Notes: generated by a model from the letters alone, not told the origin. Counted from the first letter of the stretch, positions 1 to 7,982 are shown. The stretch: 64,000 nt of DNA from Anaerolineae bacterium (GCA_013178095.1 JABLXK010000005.1:62001-126000), one strand, 5' to 3'. A program made the numbers and translations.

Positions 1-1368
1 AGCAATCTGATCCACCTCACCCAGCGGGATATCCATCACCCGCCCCACATCGCGGATGGCATTGCGCGCGCCCATGGTGCCGAAGGTGATAATCTGGGCC
101 ACGTGATCGTGGCCGTACTTGTTGGCGCAGTATTCCATGATCTCGGAACGTTTATCGTCCTGAAAATCCATGTCGACATCCGGCATGCTGATGCGGTCGG
201 GGTTGAGGAAACGCTCAAAGATCAGCCCATGGCGGAGCGGTTCCACCAGGGTGATGCCCAAAACGTAACCCACAATCGAACCGGCGGCCGAACCGCGCGC
301 TTCGTACCAGATGTTGCGCTCGCGCGCATAGCGGCTCAAGTCCCACACGATCAAAAAATAGGCGTCAAAGCCCATCTTGTGAATCACGCTCAACTCGTAT
401 TCCAGCCGATTGCGGATCTCCGGATCATCCGCTCGTTCGTGATAACGCGTCCTTAAACCTTCCTCACATAGCTTACGCAAATAAGTCTCGGGAGTGAATC
501 CTTCCGGTACTTCAAACAGGGGTAAATGATATCCGGTTGGGTCGAGGTTCACGTTGCAGCGCTCCGCGATTTCCAGCGTGTTGGTGACCGCCTCAGGCAC
601 GTCGCTGAATAGCGCGTTCATCTCTTCCGCGGTGCGGAAATAATAGGTGTCGCCCTGCATGCGCATGCGGTTGGGATCAGAAAGCACTGCACCGGTCTGG
701 ATGGCCAGCAGAATATCCTGCAGCTTGGCTTCAGAACGGTCGACATAGTGCACGTCGTTGGTCGCTACGAAACGCGCGTTGTAGCGTTTACCCAGTTCGA
801 CCAACTGGTGGTTCAATTGCTCCAATTCAGGAATATCGTGCCGCTGCAACTCAAGGAAAAAGCGTTCACGGCCGAAAACCTCGTAATACCAGTCCAGCAG
901 CGGCTGGGCGGTCTCCACCCCGCGTTCCAGGATAGTATTGGGCACCTCGCCTTTCATACAGGCCGAGGTGGCAATGATCCCTTCCGAATGCGTTTCCAGA
1001 AATTGTTTGTCGACGCGCGGATGGTAGTAAAAGCCTTCCAGTTGGGAAACACTGGCGATCTGCAGCAGGTTTCGGTAACCGGTCTCGTTTTCCGCCAGCA
1101 GCAGTAAATGGAAAGCACGCTTGTCGAACTGTGCGTCCTTGTCCGTCATACGCCGCGGCGCCAGGTAGCCTTCCAATCCGATGATGGGTTTCACGCCAGC
1201 GGCCTTGGCAGCGTTGTAAAATTCCACCACGCCATACATGGTACCGTGGTCCGAGATCGCCACCGCCGGCATGCCGAGTTCCTTGGCTCGCTTTACCAGT
1301 TTCTTGATGTTACTGAAGCCATCAAGCAGCGAATAATGAGTGTGGACGTGTAGGTGGACGAAGGACAT
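1..1368 (-). CDS. dnaE: DNA polymerase III subunit alpha, N-terminal part (truncated by window edge)
   Basis: Replicative DNA polymerase alpha subunit, which synthesises DNA at the replication fork. The minus-strand frame is open from the ATG at 1366-1368 to base 1, giving 456 codons; the rest lies left of the window. The N-terminus shows the PHP domain signature (HLHVHTHYSLLDG, residues 5-17), followed by the start of the C-family polymerase core. The catalytic pair in the palm is visible as D397-V-D399 in the segment MPDVDMDF. A full-length protein would be about 1150 residues. An extended -10 lies about 40 bases upstream, so the gene probably starts its own transcript. Identity is certain from these motifs; only the DnaE type is visible, with no sign of PolC exonuclease sequence. 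Confidence 0.95.
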   Translation of the reverse strand, partial: MSFVHLHVHTHYSLLDGFSNIKKLVKRAKELGMPAVAISDHGTMYGVVEFYNAAKAAGVKPIIGLEGYLAPRRMTDKDAQFDKRAFHLLLLAENETGYRNLLQIASVSQLEGFYYHPRVDKQFLETHSEGIIATSACMKGEVPNTILERGVETAQPLLDWYYEVFGRERFFLELQRHDIPELEQLNHQLVELGKRYNARFVATNDVHYVDRSEAKLQDILLAIQTGAVLSDPNRMRMQGDTYYFRTAEEMNALFSDVPEAVTNTLEIAERCNVNLDPTGYHLPLFEVPEGFTPETYLRKLCEEGLRTRYHERADDPEIRNRLEYELSVIHKMGFDAYFLIVWDLSRYARERNIWYEARGSAAGSIVGYVLGITLVEPLRHGLIFERFLNPDRISMPDVDMDFQDDKRSEIMEYCANKYGHDHVAQIITFGTMGARNAIRDVGRVMDIPLGEVDQIA

Positions 1369-1406
1369 ACGATACCTGAATAAAACCTGACCGGTTGGTC
1401 AAAGTC

Positions 1407-1415
1407 ATTATAGCA
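1407..1415 (-). promoter_or_regulatory. dnaE extended -10 promoter element
   Basis: On the minus strand the sequence reads TGC TATAAT, a perfect -10 hexamer with the TGn extension, about 38 bases upstream of the dnaE start. No good -35 box is visible at 16-18 bases spacing, which is common for extended -10 promoters. The rest of the 1369-1477 gap is AT-rich and holds only a weak AT hairpin after the nitroreductase gene. Confidence 0.6.
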
Positions 1416-1477
1416 TGCGGGTAAAAACGAGAAACCGCCTGGCTGCTTAAAACTTTTAACTTTTTAAGTTTAGGCCT

Positions 1478-2218
1478 TCAGTCGCGTTTACCCAAGGTTG
1501 CCAGGTAGATAGCAAACTGATTTTCGCCGTCCAGGTTTAATGCCGCATTCACCAAGTCGTCGTCATAAGCCGCCAGAGCGCATACGCCGCAGCCGATGGA
1601 TTCCGCCAGCAGGTATAAATTTTGGCATACGTGGCCGGCGTCCAGAAACATATAGCGATAACCGCGCTGGCAGTAACGCCAAACCATGCGCTGCGCATCC
1701 GCCACCCAAATGAAGGTGACCGCTGAATTGGCCACATGCGGCTGGTTGAGGCAGGCCTGGGTCAATTGCGCGTTGAAATCCGCCGGGGCCGGCAAATGCG
1801 CCAGTTGGTGTTTCAACGCCAGATAGCGGTACAAACCGGCTTCAAGGCCGTCCACGCGGTTGATGAGCAGAAAAGTCTCGAAGGCATGCCGTGCGCCGGC
1901 GGAGGGCACCATGCGTCTGGTGATATTTTTCTCATTGATGGATTTAACCCCCTGCGTTCCCCACAATAAATATGCCAGTTCGGCTTGCGACAAGGCTTGC
2001 TGAGAATACTTTCGCAGCGTTTCCCGTTTTTCTATCAGCGCAGCTAAATCAAGCGCCGGCAAGGAAAGCGACTTGCCATCAGGTAATGACAACACTCGCG
2101 CTGCTTCGGTCAGCGGCAATTCGATTGGCGGCATGGGAATTCCCTGCGATTGCGCCGATTGTTCAAGGTTGGCATAGCGCGTCATGCGCATGAACTCTTT
2201 CCCGATATTATTTTCCAT
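1478..2218 (-). CDS. SagB/ThcOx-type nitroreductase-family oxidoreductase
   Basis: A 246-residue flavin-dependent oxidoreductase of the nitroreductase fold, closest in pattern to the SagB-type dehydrogenases. The N-terminal leader with the 'PMPPIELPL' segment, the 'RETLRKYSQQALS' FMN-binding start, 'RMVPSAGARHAFETFLLINRV' and the C-terminal 'AESIGCGVCALAAYDDDLVNAALNLDG' follow that family. Some SagB enzymes oxidise azolines in RiPP clusters, but no cyclodehydratase or precursor gene is nearby, so this looks like a standalone copy of unknown substrate. It starts 7 bases after the GNAT gene, with AGGAG overlapping the GNAT stop region, and is the last gene of the murJ-GNAT-nitroreductase operon. 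FMN use is inferred from the family. Confidence 0.8.
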   Translation of the reverse strand: MENNIGKEFMRMTRYANLEQSAQSQGIPMPPIELPLTEAARVLSLPDGKSLSLPALDLAALIEKRETLRKYSQQALSQAELAYLLWGTQGVKSINEKNITRRMVPSAGARHAFETFLLINRVDGLEAGLYRYLALKHQLAHLPAPADFNAQLTQACLNQPHVANSAVTFIWVADAQRMVWRYCQRGYRYMFLDAGHVCQNLYLLAESIGCGVCALAAYDDDLVNAALNLDGENQFAIYLATLGKRD

Positions 2219-2224
2219 TATTTT

Positions 2225-2854
2225 TTACTCCTGATGTTTCAATTCTTTTACCATTCTCACGTAGGCCGGTGAACCAGTCAAGGGAATTTGGTGCGGGTGT
2301 TCGAACGTCTTCACAACCTGAAAACCGAAATTCCGGTAAAGCCTGATCGCGCCGGCGTTTTCACTTTCCGCCATCAATGATAGTTTTCGTATCCCGCTTT
2401 CCAGGGCTTTTTTCTCCGCGAAATCCAGCAACGCCTGGCCGATTCCCCGGCGTTGAAACTTGGGGAAAACCGATAGGTGTGCAATATACAATTCATCTTT
2501 TTGAACTTCCTCTTCGTCCCGCAGTACAACACTGCGACGGATGGTTTCAAGGATTTCGCCAAATGAATATACTTTTAGCATCTGCCGCAGCATTATGTTG
2601 CTTAATTTCGTAAACATGCTTCCCGGAAAAATCAACAGCAAGCCCGCTGTTTCTTCGTCGACCGTGGCGATGTAGGAATACTGATAGCTGAAACGGTTTC
2701 CCGGCAGGCGGAAATAATCGCTCAGGGCTTTGATACCGCGTTCCCGGGAGCCGAGCCCGGTCATATAGGTTCCAAAGCCGTACAACGTGTCCATGAGCAA
2801 TTCCCCCGCCTGCTCTGCCTGGCAGATCTGGGCTTTGCGGATCGTCAATGTCAT
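2225..2854 (-). CDS. GNAT-family N-acetyltransferase
   Basis: A 209-residue acetyl-CoA-dependent N-acetyltransferase. The acetyl-CoA pyrophosphate loop is visible as 'VFPKFQRRGIGQALLDFAEKKA' (motif A, R/Q-x-x-G-x-G/A), followed by 'AGAIRLYRNFGFQVVKTFEHP' (motif B). The start ATG at 2854 was chosen because the upstream extension of this frame runs antiparallel-free into murJ coding sequence and shows no family similarity, and because AGGAG lies 12 bases before this ATG. It begins 8 bases after the murJ stop, so the two are probably co-transcribed. The substrate cannot be told from sequence; small amines, amino acids or a ribosomal protein are all possible. Confidence 0.85.
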   Translation of the reverse strand: MTLTIRKAQICQAEQAGELLMDTLYGFGTYMTGLGSRERGIKALSDYFRLPGNRFSYQYSYIATVDEETAGLLLIFPGSMFTKLSNIMLRQMLKVYSFGEILETIRRSVVLRDEEEVQKDELYIAHLSVFPKFQRRGIGQALLDFAEKKALESGIRKLSLMAESENAGAIRLYRNFGFQVVKTFEHPHQIPLTGSPAYVRMVKELKHQE

Positions 2855-2862
2855 TGGGGTGG

Positions 2863-4440
2863 TTAACTCCTTTTTTGGAAAATTTGGAACAGGCTTGTGA
2901 TCTCTTCCGAACGCAATAAAAAAATGACCAGCAGGTAAACCGCCACACCGCACAGAATTCGCAGGCCGAGGCTGAGAGCCAAATTCATGCGCGGCAGCAT
3001 GGCGTTCATCTGCCAAATGATCACACCCATCGCCAGGCCGGCAAACAGGAATTTAATGGTGGAACCCACTATCCTGCTCTCGTCAATTCCCTGCAGGCGG
3101 TGCCGCATCAGGATGAGCAGCAAAATAGCCTCAATAAAGGTCGCGACGGTGTTGGCTAACGCCAAACCTCCGTGCGGCATCCAACCCAGGTAATTGAACA
3201 ACGCCACGAAAACAAAACTTAGCACCAGGTTCAGGCTCATGGCGCCCACCCCGACCGTGACAGGGGTTTTGGTGTCATGCAGGGCGTAGAACGCGCGGCT
3301 GATGATCTCCACCACGCAATGTCCAACCAATCCCAGGCAATACCATAACAAAGCCCAGGCAACCAGGTCGGTGGAATGCGCGTCGAACTGCCGGCCTTCA
3401 TACAACAGAGAGACTATCGGCCGGCGCAGCAGAATCATGCCGATCGAGGCCGGCACAGCCAGCATCAACACCACCCGCAAGGTAGCCGAAAGCGAAGAAC
3501 GCATTTCATCCATTTTTTTCAGAGCGACCTGCTTCGAGAAAGTCGGCAGGGCAGCAATGGCGATAGATTGGGCAATCGCCGACTCGGGCATGATCATCAG
3601 CGTGAAAGCCAGGCTGATAGCGGTAATGCTACCTGCCGGCTGAAATGAAGCCAGGTAGGTGTTTATAAGGAAGTTCAACTGCACAACTGCCACGCCCAAT
3701 AAGCGCGGCACCATCAACCGCGCTACCTCGCGCACTTCAGGCAGATCTAAACCCAAAGTGGCTTCGTATCTTTGGTTGGGAAGTTTAAGCAATTGAGGCA
3801 CCTGTACTAGCAAATGCAACGCTGAACCCAGCACCACCCCCCAGGCCAGGCCGAAAATCCCCATCACGGGAGTCAGGAAATAGATGCCCAGTATCCAACC
3901 AATCTGGTACATGGCCGGCGCCAGCGCGGGCAGGAAAAACCGGTGATGAGAATTCAGGATCCCCATCACCAGCCCGCTGATGCCGAAAATCACCGACGAA
4001 ATGACCTGAATACGGAGCAATTGTGCAGTAAGGATTTCTTCGCGTGGAGCGAACCCCGGAGCCAGCAGGTAATGCACCACCTGGCGCGAGAATACCATGC
4101 TCAGGATGCTGATGGCGATCAGCACCAGGGTAACCAGGTTGATGATGGAAGCGGCCAGTTTCCAGGCTTTTTTATGGTCATCCGCTACCAGCAAACCGGT
4201 AAAAACCGGAATGAAAGCCGAACCCAGTGCCCCGCCCGCTACCAGATTGAAAAGGATTTCCGAAAACCGGTTGGCGGCAAAAAAACTATTGCTTTCCGGA
4301 CTGGTGCCGAATACCCGTGCTGTCAGGCTGGTAGCCAGCAGACCGATCAGTTTGCTGATCACAAAAGCCGCCATCACGGTGCCGGCTGAACGGGCAATTT
4401 GAAGGTTAGCCTGGTGCGAAGTTTCAGGTTCCGTTTGCAT
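2863..4440 (-). CDS. murJ: Lipid II flippase MurJ (MviN family)
   Basis: A 525-residue integral membrane protein of the MOP superfamily that moves lipid-linked peptidoglycan precursor across the cytoplasmic membrane. The sequence shows about 14 hydrophobic segments and the N-terminal signature 'VFGTSPESNSFFAANRFSEILFNLVAGGALGSAFIPVF', typical of MurJ. Two further ATGs lie just upstream in frame (4464, 4473). I chose 4440 because a perfect TATAAT (4448-4453) ends seven bases before it, which would place transcription initiation at or next to this ATG; the upstream ATGs would then not be transcribed. There is no Shine-Dalgarno sequence. It heads an operon with the GNAT and nitroreductase genes and diverges from the small membrane protein gene at 4539. 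Confidence 0.92.
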   Translation of the reverse strand: MQTEPETSHQANLQIARSAGTVMAAFVISKLIGLLATSLTARVFGTSPESNSFFAANRFSEILFNLVAGGALGSAFIPVFTGLLVADDHKKAWKLAASIINLVTLVLIAISILSMVFSRQVVHYLLAPGFAPREEILTAQLLRIQVISSVIFGISGLVMGILNSHHRFFLPALAPAMYQIGWILGIYFLTPVMGIFGLAWGVVLGSALHLLVQVPQLLKLPNQRYEATLGLDLPEVREVARLMVPRLLGVAVVQLNFLINTYLASFQPAGSITAISLAFTLMIMPESAIAQSIAIAALPTFSKQVALKKMDEMRSSLSATLRVVLMLAVPASIGMILLRRPIVSLLYEGRQFDAHSTDLVAWALLWYCLGLVGHCVVEIISRAFYALHDTKTPVTVGVGAMSLNLVLSFVFVALFNYLGWMPHGGLALANTVATFIEAILLLILMRHRLQGIDESRIVGSTIKFLFAGLAMGVIIWQMNAMLPRMNLALSLGLRILCGVAVYLLVIFLLRSEEITSLFQIFQKRS

Positions 4441-4447
4441 GTATGCC

Positions 4448-4453
4448 ATTATA
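4448..4453 (-). promoter_or_regulatory. murJ -10 element, seven bases from the start codon
   Basis: Minus strand TATAAT followed by GGCATAC and the ATG at 4440. The A of ATG would be the eighth base after the -10, the usual distance to +1. A TTGATA lies upstream but at 21 bases spacing, so the -35 is weak. The placement predicts a leaderless murJ transcript. Confidence 0.5.
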
Positions 4454-4510
4454 CCTGTCAAACCTGTGTGCATCTATCAATACGCTAATACGTATATCCA
4501 GATGAATGAC

Positions 4511-4516
4511 TATAAT
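4511..4516 (+). promoter_or_regulatory. -10 element for the membrane protein gene at 4539
   Basis: TATAAT ends 22 bases before the ATG at 4539 and a Shine-Dalgarno sequence (CAGGAG) lies between them. No strong -35 is visible. It is divergent from the murJ promoter, with 57 bases between the two -10 hexamers. Confidence 0.5.
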
Positions 4517-4538
4517 AAGTTCATCTACAGGAGTGAAA

Positions 4539-5117
4539 ATGAAACAGGAAGAAAATCCAATCCCCGCCGGCGGGAACGCCGCTTCAACTTCTCCGAAATC
4601 GGAATCCGCCAACCAAACAGTCCGGCAACCGGCAGCCCAAGCCAAAAAGCCCTCCGGTTTTCAGCTGGTTCTCCGTCAGATCGGCCTGGCACTTTTGTTC
4701 CTGGTGATCGGCATGCTGGCGATTTTGTTGGCGCTTTACCTGCCCGCTTCCAGCCAGTTGAAAAAAGCTCAAACCGAATTAGAGCGACTGGCGCCGATCG
4801 AGACACAGTATCTCGAATTGCAGACCTCCTTTTCCAACCAGCAGGCTCAATCCCTGGTTTATAAGATCATGAGCAACACCAGCCAATTGAAAGAAGCGCT
4901 GGCGGAGGCGGATGCCAACAAGGCAGCCCAGCAGTTGACTTATATCCAGGAGGATCTCGGTCGGTTGGAACTAAACGAATTCCCGGATTTGCCTACCAGC
5001 CTGACAGCGCAATTCGAGAAAGTTAAAACCGCCGTCAATGGTCAGTCCACTTCGGCAATCACTGAAACAGAAGAATTCTACAACTCCCTGCTGAATTTGT
5101 CGGATAATCTGAAATAA
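4539..5117 (+). CDS. Single-pass membrane protein with coiled-coil ectodomain, function unknown
   Basis: A 192-residue protein that I do not recognise. It has a proline- and alanine-rich cytoplasmic-type N-terminus (residues 1-40), one strong transmembrane helix (about residues 48-68, 'IGLALLFLVIGMLAILLALYL'), and a Q/E/L-rich helical region predicted to form a coiled coil ('SQLKKAQTELERLAPIETQYLELQTSFSNQQAQ'). The start was set at 4539 because CAGGAG lies six bases upstream; the frame is open further upstream without support. It is transcribed alone, ending in a shared hairpin terminator with the convergent protease gene. A scaffold or stress-sensor role is possible but unsupported. Confidence 0.75.
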   Translation: MKQEENPIPAGGNAASTSPKSESANQTVRQPAAQAKKPSGFQLVLRQIGLALLFLVIGMLAILLALYLPASSQLKKAQTELERLAPIETQYLELQTSFSNQQAQSLVYKIMSNTSQLKEALAEADANKAAQQLTYIQEDLGRLELNEFPDLPTSLTAQFEKVKTAVNGQSTSAITETEEFYNSLLNLSDNLK

Positions 5118-5133
5118 AAAGGATGTACATGCG

Positions 5134-5168
5134 AACAACCCTCCAGTGTGAATTACCGGAGGGTTGTT
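5134..5168. terminator. Bidirectional hairpin terminator
   Basis: An 11-bp perfect stem AACAACCCTCC / GGAGGGTTGTT with a 13-base loop lies between the convergent stop codons at 5117 and 5171. It is followed by ATTTAATT on the plus strand and by TTCGCATG on the minus strand, so it should serve mainly the plus-strand gene and partly the protease gene. Confidence 0.75.
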
Positions 5169-5170
5169 AT

Positions 5171-6334
5171 TTAATTGGAACGGCTGGCCAGGACCACCGG
5201 CACCGTCATCTGCATGCCATCACGCAGCAGGGTAACCTGCATGGTATCGCCCGGGCTCTTATAGGTAACCAGATAGCTCAACAGATCGCTGAACGCGCGC
5301 ACCGGTTGGTCATCCACCGCGGTGATCAAATCGCCGCCGGATGGTAATTCGGTATAGTCGGCTTGTTCAGTGCCGCCGATAATGCCGGCCTTAGCCGCCG
5401 GGCCACCCTTAACTGCCATAATCACATAAGCGCCGCGCACGGTTACGGGAATGCCCAACTTCTCGTGTTCAGCCAGGGTTAATGCTTCCTTGCTGACAAT
5501 ACCCAGGTAAGGGTAATCGTATTGCCCGTTGGCGATCAGATAAGGAGCCACCCGCTTGACGATGTCGATCGGGACGGCAAAACCGATCCCGGAATTGGCT
5601 AGGGTTGAAACGCCCTCCTCGCCAGTAGTGCGGATGGCGCGCGTGACGCCAATTACTTCACCGTCCAGGTTGAGCAGCGGGCCGCCCGAATTGCCGGGGT
5701 TGATGGCGGCATCCGTCTGGATCAGATCGGCTGCCGTGAAATTACTCCCGGTGGTCGATACGCGCATGGAATCCAGCAAGCGGCCGCGCGCGGAGACAAT
5801 GCCGACCGTGAGCGTGCCGGAAAGCCCGTAAGGATTACCAATCGCCAGCACCGTTTGCCCTACACTAACGTCTTTTGAGGTGCCCAACCTCAGCGGGTTA
5901 ATCTCTTCCGCGGGGAAATCCGCCGTCACCACCGCCAGGTCGGAATCGAGGTCGGTGCCGATCACAGTACCCGCTGCCCGGTAGCCGCTGGCCAGAACCA
6001 CTTCAATTGCGGCAGCATCCTGAATCACGTGGTAATTGGTCATGATATGGCCGGCGTCATCGAACATGAAACCGGAACCCTGTCCGCCGCTCCCGTCCTG
6101 CAACGTTACATATAACGCCACCACGCCGGGGTTGGTTTGTTCATAAATTTGCGTATAGCGGTTTTCGGAAATTTCCGCGCTTTCCCCTGTATATACCTCA
6201 GGTGCGGCCGTGGAGCTTTGCGGCGCGGGAAGCTGCGTTTCCGGCTGCCGGGGAGTTGACGCGCAGGCAGCGGAAAGAAAAATCATGGAAATCGGTACCA
6301 GCAGCAACGCAATTTTCCGCATGAAATCGCTCAT
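5171..6334 (-). CDS. HtrA/DegP-like trypsin-type serine protease, lipoprotein, one PDZ domain
   Basis: A 387-residue extracytoplasmic quality-control protease. An N-terminal signal with lipobox LSAAC (lipidated Cys24) predicts anchoring to the outer face of the membrane. The catalytic triad is visible: H102 in 'TNYHVIQ', D132 in 'DLDSDLAVV' and S216 in 'NPGNSGGP'. A single PDZ domain follows (about residues 290-380, with 'GPAAKAGIIGGTEQADY' and 'GDLITAVDDQPV'). The start codon abuts the dnaJ stop (TAAATG) with no Shine-Dalgarno sequence, so translation is probably coupled. An ATG four codons later is an alternative. Pairing a chaperone with a protease in one operon fits a stress role. Confidence 0.92.
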   Translation of the reverse strand: MSDFMRKIALLLVPISMIFLSAACASTPRQPETQLPAPQSSTAAPEVYTGESAEISENRYTQIYEQTNPGVVALYVTLQDGSGGQGSGFMFDDAGHIMTNYHVIQDAAAIEVVLASGYRAAGTVIGTDLDSDLAVVTADFPAEEINPLRLGTSKDVSVGQTVLAIGNPYGLSGTLTVGIVSARGRLLDSMRVSTTGSNFTAADLIQTDAAINPGNSGGPLLNLDGEVIGVTRAIRTTGEEGVSTLANSGIGFAVPIDIVKRVAPYLIANGQYDYPYLGIVSKEALTLAEHEKLGIPVTVRGAYVIMAVKGGPAAKAGIIGGTEQADYTELPSGGDLITAVDDQPVRAFSDLLSYLVTYKSPGDTMQVTLLRDGMQMTVPVVLASRSN

Positions 6335-7276
6335 TTATTTTTTACGCCGTAATTCTTCGAACAGTTTCTTCTCTTCCGTGCTTAATTTTCTGGGAAGGGC
6401 AACGTTCACCCTGACCATCAAGTTGCCGAATTTTTTTTCCTGTTTTAGAACCGGCATGCCCTTGCCGCTTAATCGAAAAATTTGCCCGGGCTGCGTGCCG
6501 GCGGGAATGGTTAGAATAACTTTCCCCGAAGGTGTTTCAATTTCCGCCTCGCCTCCCAAAACAGCCGAATACAAATCGATTGTTTTTTCGGTATAGAGGT
6601 CATCGCCGCGGCGTTCGAAGCGCCTGTCTTCCGCCACTTGGATTACCAGGTACAGGTCACTGCCGCCATTATTCGACGGGATGGCGCCCGCAACACGCAC
6701 TTTCGTGCCGGTTTTGACCCCCGCTGGAATTTTCACTTCCTTCTTGCTGCCGTTGATATCCAGCGTGCGGGTGGTGCCGTGATAGGCTTCGTAGAATGAA
6801 ATGGTTATCTGTTGTTCGTAAGCTCTGGGTGGTTGCTGGGCGTATGTTCTTGCGGAACGCGGCCGCCCGGAGGTTTGCGAATAGCGCTGGCCGCCCCCGC
6901 CGAAAAACATGCGGAAGAAATCGGAGAAACCGCCCATGTCCCCGAACATCCCGTCCAGGTCATTGACCTCCACGCGCTGGCCGCCGCCAAAACCGCCGCC
7001 GAACAAATCCTCCCAATGGAAAGACCCCGGCGAACCGCCAGCCGATCTCCAGGAAGAATATGAGTTACTGATCTGGTCGTAACGCGCGCGCTTTTGCGGG
7101 TCACTCAATACCTCGTTGGCTTCATTGATTTCCTTGAATTTTTCTTCGGCGGCTTTGTTGCCGGGATTGCGATCAGGGTGATATTTCATAGCCAGCTTGC
7201 GATAAGCCGCTTTGATTTCATCCGCGGAAGCGGTTTTTTCCACACCCAGAACTTTATAGTAATCCTTGTAATCCAT
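6335..7276 (-). CDS. dnaJ: DnaJ/CbpA-type J-domain co-chaperone without zinc finger
   Basis: A 313-residue co-chaperone that stimulates DnaK ATPase activity and delivers substrates. The J domain occupies residues 1-70, with HPD visible in '[24 protein letters not shown]'. A Gly/Phe/Ser-rich linker follows (about 75-145), then the two beta-sandwich C-terminal domains. The four CxxCxGxG repeats of classical DnaJ are absent, so it is of the CbpA/DjlA-like type B class. It lies about 56 kb from hrcA-grpE-dnaK and has no CIRCE. A strong promoter places +1 on or next to the ATG, so the mRNA is probably leaderless. It is co-transcribed with the HtrA-like protease. Confidence 0.93.
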   Translation of the reverse strand: MDYKDYYKVLGVEKTASADEIKAAYRKLAMKYHPDRNPGNKAAEEKFKEINEANEVLSDPQKRARYDQISNSYSSWRSAGGSPGSFHWEDLFGGGFGGGQRVEVNDLDGMFGDMGGFSDFFRMFFGGGGQRYSQTSGRPRSARTYAQQPPRAYEQQITISFYEAYHGTTRTLDINGSKKEVKIPAGVKTGTKVRVAGAIPSNNGGSDLYLVIQVAEDRRFERRGDDLYTEKTIDLYSAVLGGEAEIETPSGKVILTIPAGTQPGQIFRLSGKGMPVLKQEKKFGNLMVRVNVALPRKLSTEEKKLFEELRRKK

Positions 7277-7282
7277 CCTTTT

Positions 7283-7312
7283 ATTTTAAGAGCAGGGAAT
7301 TCTCTTAGTCAA
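7283..7312 (-). promoter_or_regulatory. Sigma-70 type promoter of dnaJ-htrA, at leaderless distance
   Basis: Minus strand TTGACT (7307-7312), 18-base spacer, TAAAAT (7283-7288), then only AAAAGG before the ATG at 7276. The A of ATG is the seventh base after the -10, the expected +1. AAAAGG touches the ATG and is too close to act as a Shine-Dalgarno site. Confidence 0.65.
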
Positions 7313-7358
7313 GGCGGGAATGGCAAGATTAATAGAACTCTGACCATTAAAATAAGCT

Positions 7359-7388
7359 GCCGCTGGTTGGGAGGAGTTTACCAGCGGC
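7359..7388 (+). promoter_or_regulatory. Stem-loop at the predicted 5' end of a short transcript
   Basis: A perfect 9-bp stem GCCGCTGGT / ACCAGCGGC encloses a 12-base purine-rich loop that itself holds GGGAGGAG. A TAAAAT hexamer (7348-7353) ends five bases before the stem, so the RNA would begin with this hairpin. The small ORF with a strong Shine-Dalgarno sequence starts 24 bases downstream. It could be a regulatory leader or the 5' part of a small RNA. Confidence 0.45.
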
Positions 7389-7412
7389 GGCTCGCCAAAG
7401 GAGGAGACAGTG

Positions 7413-7538
7413 ATGAGAAATTATCGCTTATCGATTCCCATATGTCACCATTGTAAGAATAATCCAATGTTCAATTCCGTTGAAGAACAGATGTCACTCG
7501 CGGGCAATGACATTAGGCCCATCACTTTTTTGTTCTAA
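7413..7538 (+). CDS. Possible 41-residue small protein with CHHC motif
   Basis: A small ORF, too short for usual ORF finding, preceded by a near-perfect Shine-Dalgarno sequence (AAAGGAGGAG, eight bases before the ATG). The product begins MRNYRLSIPICHHCKNNPM and carries a C-x-x-C pair that could bind metal. Its last 45 bases overlap, antisense, the 3' end of the DNPH1-like gene. The strong ribosome-binding site argues for translation. Alternatively, it is the preserved start of a decayed longer gene, since the C-terminal third looks unstructured. I do not recognise a family. Confidence 0.4.
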   Translation: MRNYRLSIPICHHCKNNPMFNSVEEQMSLAGNDIRPITFLF

Positions 7539-7940
7539 AAAGCGCTCCACAGCGTCCAGCATGTCGCTTGCGCTCTCATAAGCGTACAAGCTCAACCCCG
7601 GCTGGGAATTGCCCAGGATCATTTTGGATACCGTCTTCCCTTGCCGGTAACAGCACAACACCGGCTTACCCTGCAGCAGCGCCAGCGCGATCTCGTATCC
7701 GACGCCATGCGAGGGCGTGCTGACTTCCGCAATCAACGCGTCGCATTCGTTCACCCAACGCACATCGCGCTCGTAAACGTCCGCCGGTAAAACCACCCGC
7801 TCATCTTCCAGAACATCCTCGCGTGACAAGTGCGCGGTTGGAACCTCGTGACCGTAGTCCACCAGGAACTCCACAATTTTTTGATAAACCGCTTGGTCGC
7901 TGCGGCCGCCGGTGATGGAACAGGAAAAGTAGATGTTCAT
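7494..7940 (-). CDS. DNPH1/Rcl-like 2'-deoxynucleoside 5'-phosphate N-hydrolase
   Basis: A 148-residue enzyme of the nucleoside 2-deoxyribosyltransferase fold. Its pattern matches animal DNPH1 (Rcl) closely: N-terminal 'IYFSCSITGGR' (phosphate-binding Y/S-S-x-x-G-G-R), 'YERDVRWVNECDALIAEVSTPSHGVGYEI' with the catalytic Glu in GYE, and 'RQGKTVSKMI'. Such enzymes cleave the N-glycosidic bond of deoxynucleotides and can sanitise modified dNMPs. The start at 7940 is set by the family N-terminus and by AGGA five bases upstream; the open frame upstream overlaps the uvrC start. It diverges from uvrC with 56 bases between start codons, which may link nucleotide cleansing and DNA repair, though that is only positional. 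Confidence 0.85.
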   Translation of the reverse strand: MNIYFSCSITGGRSDQAVYQKIVEFLVDYGHEVPTAHLSREDVLEDERVVLPADVYERDVRWVNECDALIAEVSTPSHGVGYEIALALLQGKPVLCCYRQGKTVSKMILGNSQPGLSLYAYESASDMLDAVERFLEQKSDGPNVIARE

Positions 7941-7982
7941 ATTTATCCTGATTCTATCATCCCTGCCCCGCTCGCGCTGCAT

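Noticed and set aside
2855-3016. 54-residue N-terminal extension of the GNAT acetyltransferase
   Set aside because: It overlaps murJ coding sequence in another frame, has no family similarity, and a ribosome-binding site precedes the internal ATG at 2854.
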